Shown one piece after another: positions 45,987 to 55,552 of a stretch of DNA of 64,000 nucleotides; within the stretch, counting starts at the first letter, position 1; every line of letters starts with the position of its first letter. Origin of the DNA: Rhodanobacteraceae bacterium (GTDB lineage: Bacteria; Pseudomonadota; Gammaproteobacteria; Xanthomonadales; SZUA-5). Where the stretch lies: NCBI GenBank assembly GCA_016717705.1, contig JADKFD010000005.1:1-64000 (forward strand), in the 5' to 3' direction. Below the pieces are notes generated by a model that did no database searches, had not been told where the DNA came from, and saw only the letters and a program-made list of their open reading frames with translations. The translations under genes and the position numbers were made by a program.

Positions 45987-47734
45987 AGCCGCGCCTGCGC
46001 CAACCCAACTATCGCCTGCGCCTGCATGCCGTACTGATGGTGCTGGTGCTGGCGGCGACCGGCCTGATCGGCAAGGCAGTCGCCGTGCAGATCCTCGGCA
46101 AGGACTTCTACCAGCGCGAGGGCGATGCGCGGCATCTGCGCAATGTGTCCATCCCCGCCTACCGCGGCATGATCTCCGACCGCAATGGTGAGCCGCTGGC
46201 GGTGTCGACGCCGGTGGCCTCGCTGTGGGCCGAGCCGGCCGCGGTACTGGGCGAGGGCCGTGATCGCATCCCGGCGCTGGCGCAGGCGCTGGGTATCGGC
46301 GAAGAGCCGCTGATGCAGCGACTGGTGCAGCGCGCCGACAAGGAATTCGTCTACCTGAAGCGCCACATCAGCCCGGACGAAGCCGCCGAAGTCACCGGCC
46401 TGAACATCCCCGGCGTGCATGCGCAGCGCGAATTCCGCCGCTATTACCCGGCCGGCGAAGCGCTGGCGCACGTGATCGGCTACACCGATATCGACGATCG
46501 CGGCCAGGAAGGCCTGGAACTGGCTTTCGAGGACTGGCTGGCCGGCAAGCCGGGCAGCAAACGCGTGCTGCAGGATCGCCGCGGTCATCGCGTCGAGGAT
46601 GTCGACCTGCTCGAAACCGAGCAGCCGGGCAAGGATCTGGTGCTGTCGATCGATCGCCGCATCCAGTACCTGGCCTACCGTGAACTGAAAGCGTCGATCC
46701 TCGAGCATCAGGCTTCCGGCGGCTCGGTGGTGGTGATGGACGTGCCCACCGGCGAGATCCTGGCGATGGTCAACCAGCCGAGCTACAACCCGAACCAGCG
46801 CGATCGCCAGCGCGGATCGAACGTGCGCAACCGCTCCGCCACCGATGTGTTCGAGCCCGGTTCGGTGATCAAGACCTTCACCGTGGCCGCTGCGCTGGAA
46901 AGCGGCAAGGTGACGCCGGAAACCCTGATCGACACCTCGCCGGGCCAGATCCAGGTGCCCGGCGGCTACACCATCAAGGACATCCACAGCTACGGCACGC
47001 TGACCGTCACCGGCATCCTGACCAAGTCGAGCAATGTCGGCGCCATCAAGCTGGCGCTGCAGGTGCCCGATGAGTACCTCTACGACGTGTTCAGCCGCTT
47101 TGGCTTCGGCCAGATCACCGGCTCGGGCTTTCCCGGCGAGTCTCCCGGCGTGCTGCCGGACTTCAAGCGCTGGCGCCCGGTGGAAAAGCTCAGCATGTCC
47201 TACGGCTACGGCCTGTCGGTGACCGCGCTGCAGCTGGCGACGGCCTACACCGCGCTGGCCAACGGTGGCCGCATGCGCGCGCCGACCTTCGTCAAGGGCG
47301 GCGCCAATCCGGACACCGCGATCATCGATCCGGCGTTGGCGCAGACCCTGCTCGACATGCTGGAGACGGTGACCAACGCCGGTGGTACCGCCGGCAAAGC
47401 CGCCATTCCTTACTATCGAGTGGCCGGCAAGACCGGGACTTCGCGCAAGGTCGGTGGCGGCAGCTACCAGCAGGCACGTTATCTGTCGCTGTTCGCCGGT
47501 CTGGCCCCGGTGTCGGCGCCGCGGCTGGCTTGCGTGATCGTCATCAACGACCCGCAGGGCGGGGTCTTCTACGGCGGCGCGGTGGCCGCGCCGGTCTTCG
47601 GTCGCGTCATTGGCGGTGCGCTGCGGCTGATGGACGTGCCGCCCGACAGCCCGCTGCTGCAGACTGCGGCGCGCAGCGAGGCCGAGGAGATCGAGGCTGC
47701 CGCCGAAGCCGTCGGGGAGCCGACGCCGCCATGA
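45983..47734 (+). CDS. ftsI: Penicillin-binding protein 3 (FtsI), septal transpeptidase
   Basis: A 583-residue class B PBP. After an N-terminal anchor (about 14-35) and the pedestal domain comes the transpeptidase domain with the catalytic Ser in FEPGSVIKTF, SSNVGAIKL and KTGTSRK motifs. It cross-links septal peptidoglycan together with FtsW. GTG at 45983 overlaps ftsL and leaves the anchor intact (MKPRLRQPNYRLRLHAVLMV). The C-terminus has an acidic Ala/Glu tail. Confidence 0.95.
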   Translation: MKPRLRQPNYRLRLHAVLMVLVLAATGLIGKAVAVQILGKDFYQREGDARHLRNVSIPAYRGMISDRNGEPLAVSTPVASLWAEPAAVLGEGRDRIPALAQALGIGEEPLMQRLVQRADKEFVYLKRHISPDEAAEVTGLNIPGVHAQREFRRYYPAGEALAHVIGYTDIDDRGQEGLELAFEDWLAGKPGSKRVLQDRRGHRVEDVDLLETEQPGKDLVLSIDRRIQYLAYRELKASILEHQASGGSVVVMDVPTGEILAMVNQPSYNPNQRDRQRGSNVRNRSATDVFEPGSVIKTFTVAAALESGKVTPETLIDTSPGQIQVPGGYTIKDIHSYGTLTVTGILTKSSNVGAIKLALQVPDEYLYDVFSRFGFGQITGSGFPGESPGVLPDFKRWRPVEKLSMSYGYGLSVTALQLATAYTALANGGRMRAPTFVKGGANPDTAIIDPALAQTLLDMLETVTNAGGTAGKAAIPYYRVAGKTGTSRKVGGGSYQQARYLSLFAGLAPVSAPRLACVIVINDPQGGVFYGGAVAAPVFGRVIGGALRLMDVPPDSPLLQTAARSEAEEIEAAAEAVGEPTPP

Positions 47735-49227
47735 CCAGCGCGCTCATGCTCGATGAACTGCTGCGCCAGGTGGGCCTCGACGGGGTGGCTGGCATCGCCG
47801 CGGGTGGGGCGCAACTGCCGGTGTCCGGCATCGCGCTGGACACGCGCGAACTGCGTGCCGGCGATGTCTTCCTGGCGCTGCGTGGCGGCAGCGACCATGG
47901 GCTGCGCCATGCGCCGGCCGCGGTCGCCGCCGGCGCCGTGGCGATCCTGGCAGAGTTGCCAATGCCTGATGCTGCAGCCGTCGACGTCGGTGCTCCCGTG
48001 CTGCCCGTGGCGGATCTGCGCAGCTATGCCGGCGTCCTCGCCGACCGCGTCTACGGTTCGCCCAGCCACGCCATGGACGTCATCGGCGTCACCGGTACCA
48101 ACGGCAAGACCTCGACCGTGCAGTTCATCGCCCAGGCGGCGGCGCGGCTGGATCGGCGCCCGGCCACCCAGGGCACTCTGGGCGCGGGTCCGGTCGGTGC
48201 CTTGCGCGCGGGACAGCGCACCACGCCGGATGTCTGCAGCACGCAGCGCTTCCTCGGCGAGATGCGCGCCGCGGGCTGCGATCTGGTGGCGATGGAAGTG
48301 TCCAGCCACGCGCTCGATCAGGGGCGCGTGGACAGCGTGCGCTTCGATGTCGCCGTGTTCACCCAGCTCAGTCGCGACCACCTCGACTACCACGGCAGCA
48401 TGACCGCCTATTTCGAGGCGAAGACGCGTTTGTTCCAGTGGCCCGGACTGCGCGCCGCGGTGATCAATATCGATTGCCCCTGGGGACGCAAGCTGCTGAC
48501 GCGGACCCATGCGCCGGTGATCAGCACCAGCGCCAATGGCGCCGGCGATGCCATGCTGGCCGCCGAGGACATCGTGCTCGATCACGCCGGGCTGCGCTTC
48601 ACGCTGCGCCTTGGTGGCCAACGCCATGCCGTTGCCACCGGCCTGATCGGACGCTTCAATATCGACAACCTGCTGGCCGCCTGTGGCGCCTTGCACGCCC
48701 TCGGTGCCGACCTGGCGCAGCTCGCTGCCGTGTTGCCGCAGTTGCAGCCGGTGCCGGGTCGCATGAATCGCCTCGGCGGTGCCGACCAGCCGCTGGTGGT
48801 GGTCGACTATGCGCATACCCCCGATGCGATCGCCAAGGCGCTCGCCGCGCTGCGCGAACACGCGCCGCGCCAGCTCAGCATCGTGTTCGGCTGCGGTGGC
48901 GAGCGCGACCGCGGCAAGCGCCCGCAGATGGCGGCTGCGGCAGAGGCTGGCGCCGACCGGGTCTTGGTCACTGACGACAATCCGCGCGGTGAAGACGGCG
49001 ATGCCATCGTCGCCGAGATCGTGGCCGGGTTCGAACGGCCGCAGGCGGTGATCGTCGAGCGCGATCGCCGCAGTGCCATCGAGCTCGCACTCGCTGCCGC
49101 CAGCAGCGGCGACATCGTACTGATCGCCGGCAAGGGCCATGAGCCCTACCAGGAAGTCGGCGGACGCCAGTTGCCCTTCGATGACCGTGTCGTGGCCGAA
49201 CAGTGCCTGCTCCGGAGGGCGGCATGA
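47731..49227 (+). CDS. murE: UDP-MurNAc-L-Ala-D-Glu:meso-DAP ligase
   Basis: A 498-residue Mur ligase that adds the third residue of the stem peptide. P-loop GVTGTNGKTSTVQF, the domain junction LVVVDYAHTPDAI and the residue-3 selector DNPR (TDDNPRGED) are visible; DNPR indicates meso-DAP, which agrees with the nearby dapF. It overlaps ftsI (ATGA) and murF (ATGA). Confidence 0.95.
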   Translation: MTSALMLDELLRQVGLDGVAGIAAGGAQLPVSGIALDTRELRAGDVFLALRGGSDHGLRHAPAAVAAGAVAILAELPMPDAAAVDVGAPVLPVADLRSYAGVLADRVYGSPSHAMDVIGVTGTNGKTSTVQFIAQAAARLDRRPATQGTLGAGPVGALRAGQRTTPDVCSTQRFLGEMRAAGCDLVAMEVSSHALDQGRVDSVRFDVAVFTQLSRDHLDYHGSMTAYFEAKTRLFQWPGLRAAVINIDCPWGRKLLTRTHAPVISTSANGAGDAMLAAEDIVLDHAGLRFTLRLGGQRHAVATGLIGRFNIDNLLAACGALHALGADLAQLAAVLPQLQPVPGRMNRLGGADQPLVVVDYAHTPDAIAKALAALREHAPRQLSIVFGCGGERDRGKRPQMAAAAEAGADRVLVTDDNPRGEDGDAIVAEIVAGFERPQAVIVERDRRSAIELALAAASSGDIVLIAGKGHEPYQEVGGRQLPFDDRVVAEQCLLRRAA

Positions 49228-50576
49228 ACGCGCTCGCCTCGCAGGTCGCAGCATGGTGCGGCGGTCGCCTGATCGGCGCCGATGCGCTGCTGGTCGGCGT
49301 CGGCCAGGACTCGCGCACGCTGCAGCCGGGTGCGCTGTTCGTCGCCCTGCGTGGTGAGCATGGCGATGGTCATGACTACGTTGCCGCCGTGGTCGGTCGT
49401 GCTGGCGCAGCGCTGGTCGAGCGCGAACTGCCGCTGGCGCTCCCGCAGATCGTGGTCGCGGATGCGCTGGCCGCATTGCAGAAGCTGGCGCGCGCCTGGC
49501 TGGACACGCTCGATGCCCGGCGCGTCGCGCTGACCGGCAGCAACGGCAAGACCACCACCAAGGCACTGACCGCGGCAATCCTCACGCAGATTGCCCACAC
49601 GCATGCCACGCCGGGCAACTTCAACAACGAAATCGGCGTGCCGCTGACGCTGCTCGCCCTGCGTGCCGATCACCGCTACGCCGTGATCGAGATGGGCTGC
49701 GGCAAGCCCGGCGACATCGACGAACTGGCGGCGATCGCGCCACCGCATGTCGCGCTGGTGACCAATGTCGCCGCGGCGCACCTCGAACGCCTGGGCAGCG
49801 AAGAGGGCGTCGCCCGGGCCAAGGCCGGCATCTACCGCGGTCTGCTCGACGGCGGCATCGCCGTGATCAATGCCGACGATGCTTTTGCCCATTATTTCCG
49901 CGAGCAGGCTGGCGCCCATCGCGTCATCGATTTTGCCATCGACGGACCGGCTGCCGTGCGCGCCGAAAAGATCGAAATCGGCCTCAAATCGGGCTTCCGG
50001 CTGGCGACACCCGCCGGCTCGGTGGCGATCGAACTGCCCTTGCCCGGACGCCACAACATCATGAACGCGCTGGCTGCCAGCAGCCTGGCGCTGGCGGTCG
50101 GTACGCCCCTCGACGCCATCGCCGCGGGTCTGGCGCAGGCGGCCGCGGTGGGTGGGCGTCAGCATCGGCTGGCGGTACGCGGCGGCGTCATCTACGACGA
50201 CAGCTACAACGCCAATCCGGGCTCGCTGAGCGCGGCGATCGAGACACTGGCGCTGGAGCCGTCGCCGCGCTGGCTGGTGCTGGGCGACATGGCCGAACTC
50301 GGCCCGCAGGCCAGCACGCTGCACGCGCTATGCGGCGCTCTGGCGCGCGCACGTGGCATCGAGCGCCTGTATGCGGTCGGCCCGCTGTCGCTGGCAGCAG
50401 CCGATGCCTTCGGCGACGGCGCGCAGCACTACGCGCGCGTCGAGACACTGATCGACGAGTTGCAGTCGCAATGGCGCCCGGGCACCACGGCGCTGGTCAA
50501 GGGATCGCGCTCGGCGCGGATGGAACGGGTAGTCGCCGCGCTCGCCGGCAGCGCCGTTGGCGGAGGAGCGCACTGA
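49224..50576 (+). CDS. murF: UDP-MurNAc-tripeptide:D-Ala-D-Ala ligase
   Basis: A 450-residue Mur ligase adding D-Ala-D-Ala from Ddl. P-loop ALTGSNGKTTTKAL, the ATPGNFNNEIGVPL block and YDDSYNANPGSL are family signatures. It overlaps murE (ATGA) and its stop overlaps mraY (TGATG). Confidence 0.95.
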   Translation: MNALASQVAAWCGGRLIGADALLVGVGQDSRTLQPGALFVALRGEHGDGHDYVAAVVGRAGAALVERELPLALPQIVVADALAALQKLARAWLDTLDARRVALTGSNGKTTTKALTAAILTQIAHTHATPGNFNNEIGVPLTLLALRADHRYAVIEMGCGKPGDIDELAAIAPPHVALVTNVAAAHLERLGSEEGVARAKAGIYRGLLDGGIAVINADDAFAHYFREQAGAHRVIDFAIDGPAAVRAEKIEIGLKSGFRLATPAGSVAIELPLPGRHNIMNALAASSLALAVGTPLDAIAAGLAQAAAVGGRQHRLAVRGGVIYDDSYNANPGSLSAAIETLALEPSPRWLVLGDMAELGPQASTLHALCGALARARGIERLYAVGPLSLAAADAFGDGAQHYARVETLIDELQSQWRPGTTALVKGSRSARMERVVAALAGSAVGGGAH

Positions 50577-51658
50577 TGCTGCTGACACTCAGCAACTGGC
50601 TGCAGGATTATTTTGGCGCGCTGCGCGTCTTCAACTACATCACGTTGCGCTCGATCCTGTCGGCGCCTACCGCGCTGGCCTTGTCGCTGCTGCTCGGCCC
50701 GATGTTGATCCGCTCGCTGACCGAAAAGCAGATCGGCCAGACCATCCGCAAGGACGGTCCGCAATCGCATCTGTCCAAGGCCGGCACACCCACCATGGGC
50801 GGCCTTCTGATCCTGGCGGCGGTCGCTGCATCGACCCTGCTGTGGGCGGACTGGCACAACCGCTATATCTGGATCGTGCTCGGCGTGCTGCTGGCTTTTG
50901 GCCTGATCGGTTTCATCGACGACTACCGCAAGCTGGTACTGAAGGACAGTCGCGGCCTGCCGGCACGCTGGAAGTACCTGCTGCAATCGCTGTTCGGCAG
51001 CATTGCCGCGGTGTTGCTGTACGTCTCGGCCGACACGCCGGCTGCCACCGCGCTGTATGTCCCGTTCTTCAAGACCGTGGCGATTCCGCTGGGCATGGCC
51101 TTCATCGTGGTCGCCTATTTCTGGATCGTCGGTTTTTCCAACGCGGTCAACCTGACCGATGGCCTCGATGGCCTGGCGATCATGCCGACGGTGCTGGTCG
51201 CCGGAGCGCTCGGCATCTTCGCCTACCTGTCCGGACACGCCGAGTTCGCCAGGTACCTCGGCATCCCGCGCATTCCCGGCGCGGGCGAACTCGGCATCGT
51301 CTGCGGCGCGCTGGCCGGCGCCGGCCTTGGTTTCCTGTGGTTCAACACCTACCCGGCCCAGGTGTTCATGGGCGATATCGGCGCGCTGGCTGTCGGCGCC
51401 GTGCTCGGCACCATCGCCGTGATCGTGCGCCAGGAACTGGTGCTGGTGATCATGGGCGGCATCTTCGTGCTGGAAACGCTGTCGGTGATGCTGCAGGTGG
51501 CGTCGTTCAAGCTCACCGGCAAGCGCATCTTCCGGATGGCGCCGCTGCACCACCACTTCGAGCTCAAGGGCTGGCCGGAGCCGCGCGTGATCGTGCGCTT
51601 CTGGATCATCAGCGTGGTGCTGGTGCTGCTCGGCCTCGCGACCCTGAAGGTGCGTTGA
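50576..51658 (+). CDS. mraY: Phospho-MurNAc-pentapeptide translocase
   Basis: A 360-residue, ten-helix protein making lipid I from UDP-MurNAc-pentapeptide and undecaprenyl phosphate. The Mg-binding and active-site segments LIGFIDDYRKL, NLTDGLDGLAIMP, AQVFMGDIGALA and RMAPLHHHFEL are clear. Start at ATG 50576 overlaps the murF stop (TGATG) and its own stop overlaps ftsW in the same way. Confidence 0.96.
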   Translation: MLLTLSNWLQDYFGALRVFNYITLRSILSAPTALALSLLLGPMLIRSLTEKQIGQTIRKDGPQSHLSKAGTPTMGGLLILAAVAASTLLWADWHNRYIWIVLGVLLAFGLIGFIDDYRKLVLKDSRGLPARWKYLLQSLFGSIAAVLLYVSADTPAATALYVPFFKTVAIPLGMAFIVVAYFWIVGFSNAVNLTDGLDGLAIMPTVLVAGALGIFAYLSGHAEFARYLGIPRIPGAGELGIVCGALAGAGLGFLWFNTYPAQVFMGDIGALAVGAVLGTIAVIVRQELVLVIMGGIFVLETLSVMLQVASFKLTGKRIFRMAPLHHHFELKGWPEPRVIVRFWIISVVLVLLGLATLKVR

Positions 51659-52845
51659 TGGCCAGCATCCTCCAGGCCCGCAGGCTTCCCGCAGCGCCCA
51701 AGGTGGCGCTGGATGCGTGGATTGCGATCAGCGCCGTGGCCTTGGCATCCATCGGCGTGGTGATGGTCGCATCCAGCTCGATTGCGATCGCCGAGGAGTT
51801 GCATGTCGGGCCGTTCTATTTTCTGACCAAGCACCTGATCTTTCTTGCGCTCGGCACCGGCCTGGGCTGGATCGCCTACCGCGTCGACCTCGACTGGCTG
51901 AAGCAGTACTCGCAGGTCATGATCCTCGGCAGCTTCCTGCTGCTGTTGCTGGTGTTTCTGCCCGGCATCGGCGTCAGCGTCAAAGGGGCGCGGCGCTGGA
52001 TCAACCTGGGCTTGTCCAATTTCCAGGCGGTGGAAGCGGTCAAGATGTTCCTGATCGTGTATCTGGCCGGCTATTTCGTGCGCCACCAGGAAACCCTGCA
52101 ACACAGCCTGCTCGGCGTGATCAAGCCGCTGGTGGTGGCCGGCGCCCTGATCGGCCTGTTGCTGGCGCAGCCGGACTTCGGCGGCGCGCTGCTGTTGATG
52201 GCGATCACCGGCGGTTTGATCTGGTTGGCCGGCGGCTCGGCGCGACATCTGATCGGCATTGGTCTGATCGCTCTGCCGATGATGGCTTTTGCAGCGCTGG
52301 CCGAGCCCTACCGCGTGCGCCGGCTGTTCTCCTTCATGGACCCGTGGGCGGATCCCTTCGACGGCGGCTTCCAGCTGACCCAGGCCCTGATTGCGGTCGG
52401 CCGCGGCGAGTGGTTCGGCGTGGGCCTCGGCGAGAGCGTGCAGAAGCTGTTCTACCTGCCGGAAGCACATACCGATTTCATCCTCGCCGTGATCGCCGAG
52501 GAACTCGGTTTCGCCGGCATCCTGGTCATCATCGGACTGTTCGCCGTGTTTACCGGACGGGCATTTCAATTGGGCATCGATGGCCTGCGCCAGGGGCGCG
52601 CCTTCGAGGCCTACCTGGCTTATGGCATCGCGCTGTGGTTTTCGATCCAGGCGGCGATCAGCATCGGCGTCAACATCGGTGCGCTGCCGACCAAGGGCCT
52701 GACCCTGCCGCTGATCAGCTCCGGCGGTTCCAGCGTGATCATGAGCTGCGTCGCTGTCGGCCTGTTGCTCAAGGTCAGCGCATCCATGCGCGAACCGCGC
52801 AGCGTCGGTCCTTTCGAGGGCGTGGCGCCCGGAGCCAGCCGATGA
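51658..52845 (+). CDS. ftsW: Septal peptidoglycan glycosyltransferase FtsW
   Basis: A 395-residue SEDS protein with ten helices. Conserved segments: VKGARRWINLGLSNFQAVE, QPDFGGALLLM with the catalytic Asp candidate in the extracytoplasmic loop, and LPLISSGGSSVIMSCVAVGL at the end. It polymerises lipid II at the septum with FtsI. The start (MASILQAR) overlaps mraY by one base; its stop overlaps murG (ATGA). Confidence 0.94.
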   Translation: MASILQARRLPAAPKVALDAWIAISAVALASIGVVMVASSSIAIAEELHVGPFYFLTKHLIFLALGTGLGWIAYRVDLDWLKQYSQVMILGSFLLLLLVFLPGIGVSVKGARRWINLGLSNFQAVEAVKMFLIVYLAGYFVRHQETLQHSLLGVIKPLVVAGALIGLLLAQPDFGGALLLMAITGGLIWLAGGSARHLIGIGLIALPMMAFAALAEPYRVRRLFSFMDPWADPFDGGFQLTQALIAVGRGEWFGVGLGESVQKLFYLPEAHTDFILAVIAEELGFAGILVIIGLFAVFTGRAFQLGIDGLRQGRAFEAYLAYGIALWFSIQAAISIGVNIGALPTKGLTLPLISSGGSSVIMSCVAVGLLLKVSASMREPRSVGPFEGVAPGASR

Positions 52846-53912
52846 GCGCGCCGGTGCTGGTGATGGCGGGTGGCACCGGCGGGCATGTGTTCCCCGGCCT
52901 GGCGGTGGCTGCGGCACTGCGCCAGCGCGATATCCCGGTGGTCTGGCTCGGCTCCGAAGGCGGCATGGAGCAGACCCTGGTGCCGACGTACGACATTCCC
53001 TTCGAAGCAATCAGCGTCAGCGGCGTGCGCGGCAAGGGCTGGAAGACCAAGCTGCGGCTGCCGCTCGATCTCGGTCGCGCCTTCTGGCAAGCGCGCAAGG
53101 TGCTCAAGCGCGTGCGTCCGCGCAGTGTGCTCAGCCTTGGGGGCTACGCTGCCGGCCCCGGCGGTCTGGCGGCCTTCTGGCTGCGCCGGCCCTTGCTGGT
53201 GCATGAGCAGAACAGCATTCCAGGACTGACCAATCGCGTGCTCGCGCGGCTGGCGCAGCGCGTATTGACCGGATTCCCCGGCGTGTTCGCCGGACGCGGC
53301 CGCTGGGTCGGCAACCCGGTGCGCGCCGAAATTGCCGCGCTGCCGCCGCCGGAGCAGCGCTTCGCCGATCGCACCGGACCGCTGCGCGTGCTGGTGATCG
53401 GTGGCAGCCAGGGCGCCGCCGCGCTGAATCGCCTGCTGCCGCAGACCCTGGCGCAGATGCCAGCTGCCGAGCGGCCGGAGATCTGGCATCAATGCGGCAA
53501 ACGCATGATCGACGACGCCCGGCTCGGTTATCGCAGGGCCGGCATCGAGGGCCGCGTGGTCGCCTTCATCGACGACATGGCGCAGGCCTATGGCTGGGCC
53601 GATCTGGTGATCTGCCGCGCCGGTGCGCTGACCCTGGCCGAGTTGACCGCGGCCGGCGTCGGTGCGCTGCTGGTGCCCTACCCGCACGCAGTCGACGACC
53701 ACCAGACCGCCAACGCGCGCTGGCTGAGCCAGGTTGGCGCGGCGGAACTGATTCCCGAAGCGAGCCTCACGGCCGAGCTGCTGGTCACGCGTCTTGGCGA
53801 GTTGTCGGCCGACCGCGCGCAGCTGCTGCGCATGGCGCAGGCCGCACGCGGTCAGGCCCGGGTCGATGCTGCCGATGCGGTGGCGCAAGTTTGTCTGGAG
53901 ATTGCGGCATGA
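52842..53912 (+). CDS. murG: MurG, UDP-GlcNAc:lipid I transferase
   Basis: A 356-residue GT28-fold enzyme making lipid II on the inner leaflet. The Gly-rich loops MAGGTGGHVFPGLAVAAAL, SLGGYAAGPGGL, HEQNSIPGLTNR and VIGGSQGAAALN are present, along with the UDP-GlcNAc site RAGALTLAELTAAG. Overlaps ftsW and murC by four bases each (ATGA). Confidence 0.95.
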   Translation: MSAPVLVMAGGTGGHVFPGLAVAAALRQRDIPVVWLGSEGGMEQTLVPTYDIPFEAISVSGVRGKGWKTKLRLPLDLGRAFWQARKVLKRVRPRSVLSLGGYAAGPGGLAAFWLRRPLLVHEQNSIPGLTNRVLARLAQRVLTGFPGVFAGRGRWVGNPVRAEIAALPPPEQRFADRTGPLRVLVIGGSQGAAALNRLLPQTLAQMPAAERPEIWHQCGKRMIDDARLGYRRAGIEGRVVAFIDDMAQAYGWADLVICRAGALTLAELTAAGVGALLVPYPHAVDDHQTANARWLSQVGAAELIPEASLTAELLVTRLGELSADRAQLLRMAQAARGQARVDAADAVAQVCLEIAA

Positions 53913-55336
53913 GTATCGCAGCCCGTTTCCGCCCCGGTCAGGATCTGATGCGCGCCTTCAAGCGCGTGCACTTCGTCGGCATCGGCGGCTCCGGCATGAG
54001 TGGCATTGCCGAAGTCATGCACAACCTGGGTTACGCGGTCAGCGGCTCCGATCAGTCCAGCACCGGTGTCACCCAGCGCCTGGCCGAGTTGGGCATTCTC
54101 GTCCACCGTGGCCACGACGCGGCGCATGTGGCCGAGGTGGATGTCGTGGTCGTTTCCAGCGCGATCAACCCGGAGAATCCCGAGTTGATCGCCGCGCGCC
54201 AGCGGCGCCTGCCGGTGGTGCCGCGCGCCGAAATGCTTGGCGAGTTGATGCGCTTCCGTCGCGGCATTGCGGTGGCCGGCACCCACGGCAAGACGACTAC
54301 CACCAGCCTGATCGCCAGCGTGCTCGCCGAGGGCGGGCTGGACCCCACCTTCGTCATTGGCGGACGCCTGAACAGCGCCGGCACGCATGCGCGCCTGGGC
54401 AGCGGCGAGTATCTGGTCGCCGAGGCCGACGAGAGCGATGGTTCCTTCCTGCTGTTGCAGCCGGTGATGGCGGTGGTCACCAATATCGACGCCGACCACC
54501 TGGAGAACTTCGGTGGCAGCTTCGAACGGCTGAAGCGCGCCTTCGACGAATTCCTCCACCGCATGCCGTTCTACGGTCTCGCCGTGCTCTGCGCCGACGA
54601 CGTCGAGACCCGCGCGTTGGCGGCGCGCAGCCCGCGCGCCGCGCGCACCTACGGGTTTGCCGCCGACGCCGACGTGCGGGCCTCCGATGTGCAGCAGGAC
54701 GGCCAGCAGATGCGCTTTACCCTGCATCTGCCGGACGAGGCGCCGCTCGCCGCCACGCTCAACCTGCCGGGCCGCCACAATGTGCAGAACGCCTGCGCGG
54801 CGGCGGCGATCGCACTCGAAATCGGCATCGAAGCAAAGACCATCGTCGACGGCCTGGCGCGCTTTGGTGGCGTCGGTCGGCGCTTTGCGATCCACCAGGA
54901 TCTGCCGCTGACCCAGGGCAGTGTCATGTTCGTCGACGACTACGGCCACCATCCGCGCGAGCTGCGCGCGGTCATCGAGGCCGCTCGTGGCGGCTGGCCG
55001 CAGCGACGCCTGGTACTGGCCTTTCAGCCGCACCGCTACACGCGTACCCGCGATCTGCTCGACGATTTTGCCGAAGTGCTGAGCCTCGCCGACGCGGTGG
55101 TGCTGAGCGAAGTCTACGCGGCCGGTGAGGCGCCGATCGCCGGGGCCGACGGCCGCGCGCTGGCGCGCGCCGTGCGCGCCCGCGGCCGCGTCGACCCGGT
55201 GTTCATTGCCCATCCGCGCGAACTGGTCAAGGTGCTGCCTGATCTGCTGCGCGATGGCGATCTGCTGTTGCTGCAGGGTGCCGGCGACATCGGCGCGGTG
55301 GCCCAGGATCTGGAAACGCGCGGTCATCTGCGCACG
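53909..55336 (+). CDS. murC: UDP-MurNAc:L-Ala ligase; C-terminus obscured
   Basis: A Mur ligase adding L-Ala to UDP-MurNAc. HFVGIGGSGMSGIAEV at the start, P-loop VAGTHGKTTTTSL, VDDYGHHPRELRAV and AFQPHRYTRTRDLLDDF are typical. The recognisable sequence goes to VLLQGAGDIGAVAQDLETRG-like end (LLLLQGAGDIGAVAQ; residue about 470), close to the family length. The stop codon is not visible because a poly-C/G block starts at 55336; the frame stays open through it into ddl, an apparent fusion I treat as artefact. Overlaps murG by ATGA. Confidence 0.92.
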
Positions 55337-55540
55337 GGGCCCCCCCCGACCCCCCCCCGGTCCCCCCCGCCGCCCGCCCCCCGCCCCCCCCCGCGGGGGG
55401 GCGCCCCGCGGCCCCCCCCGCCCGCGGCGGCCCCGGGGGAGCCAAGGGCCCCCCCGCGGCCCCGCCCTGGCCGCCCCCGCCTCCCCGGGCCCGAGCGCGC
55501 TGGGGGCCCGCGGGCCGGTCTGGGCCTGGGGGCCCCCCCA
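55336..55540. other. About 200-nt C/G-only block, suspected consensus artefact
   Basis: Long runs of C and G with a few other bases, between the end of murC and the start of ddl. Its composition is unlike any other part of the window except 10585-10620 and 21612-21745. Gene content lost here (for instance a short intergenic repeat, or a larger piece) cannot be told. Some Xanthomonadales carry murB at this place in the cluster, but I see no trace of it. Confidence 0.7.
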
Positions 55541-55552
55541 AGGGGAAGCGTC

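Noticed and set aside
53492..53908. Extension of murC upstream into murG
   Set aside because: The frame is open but overlaps murG in another frame; the ATGA overlap and homologue start at 53909 are clear.
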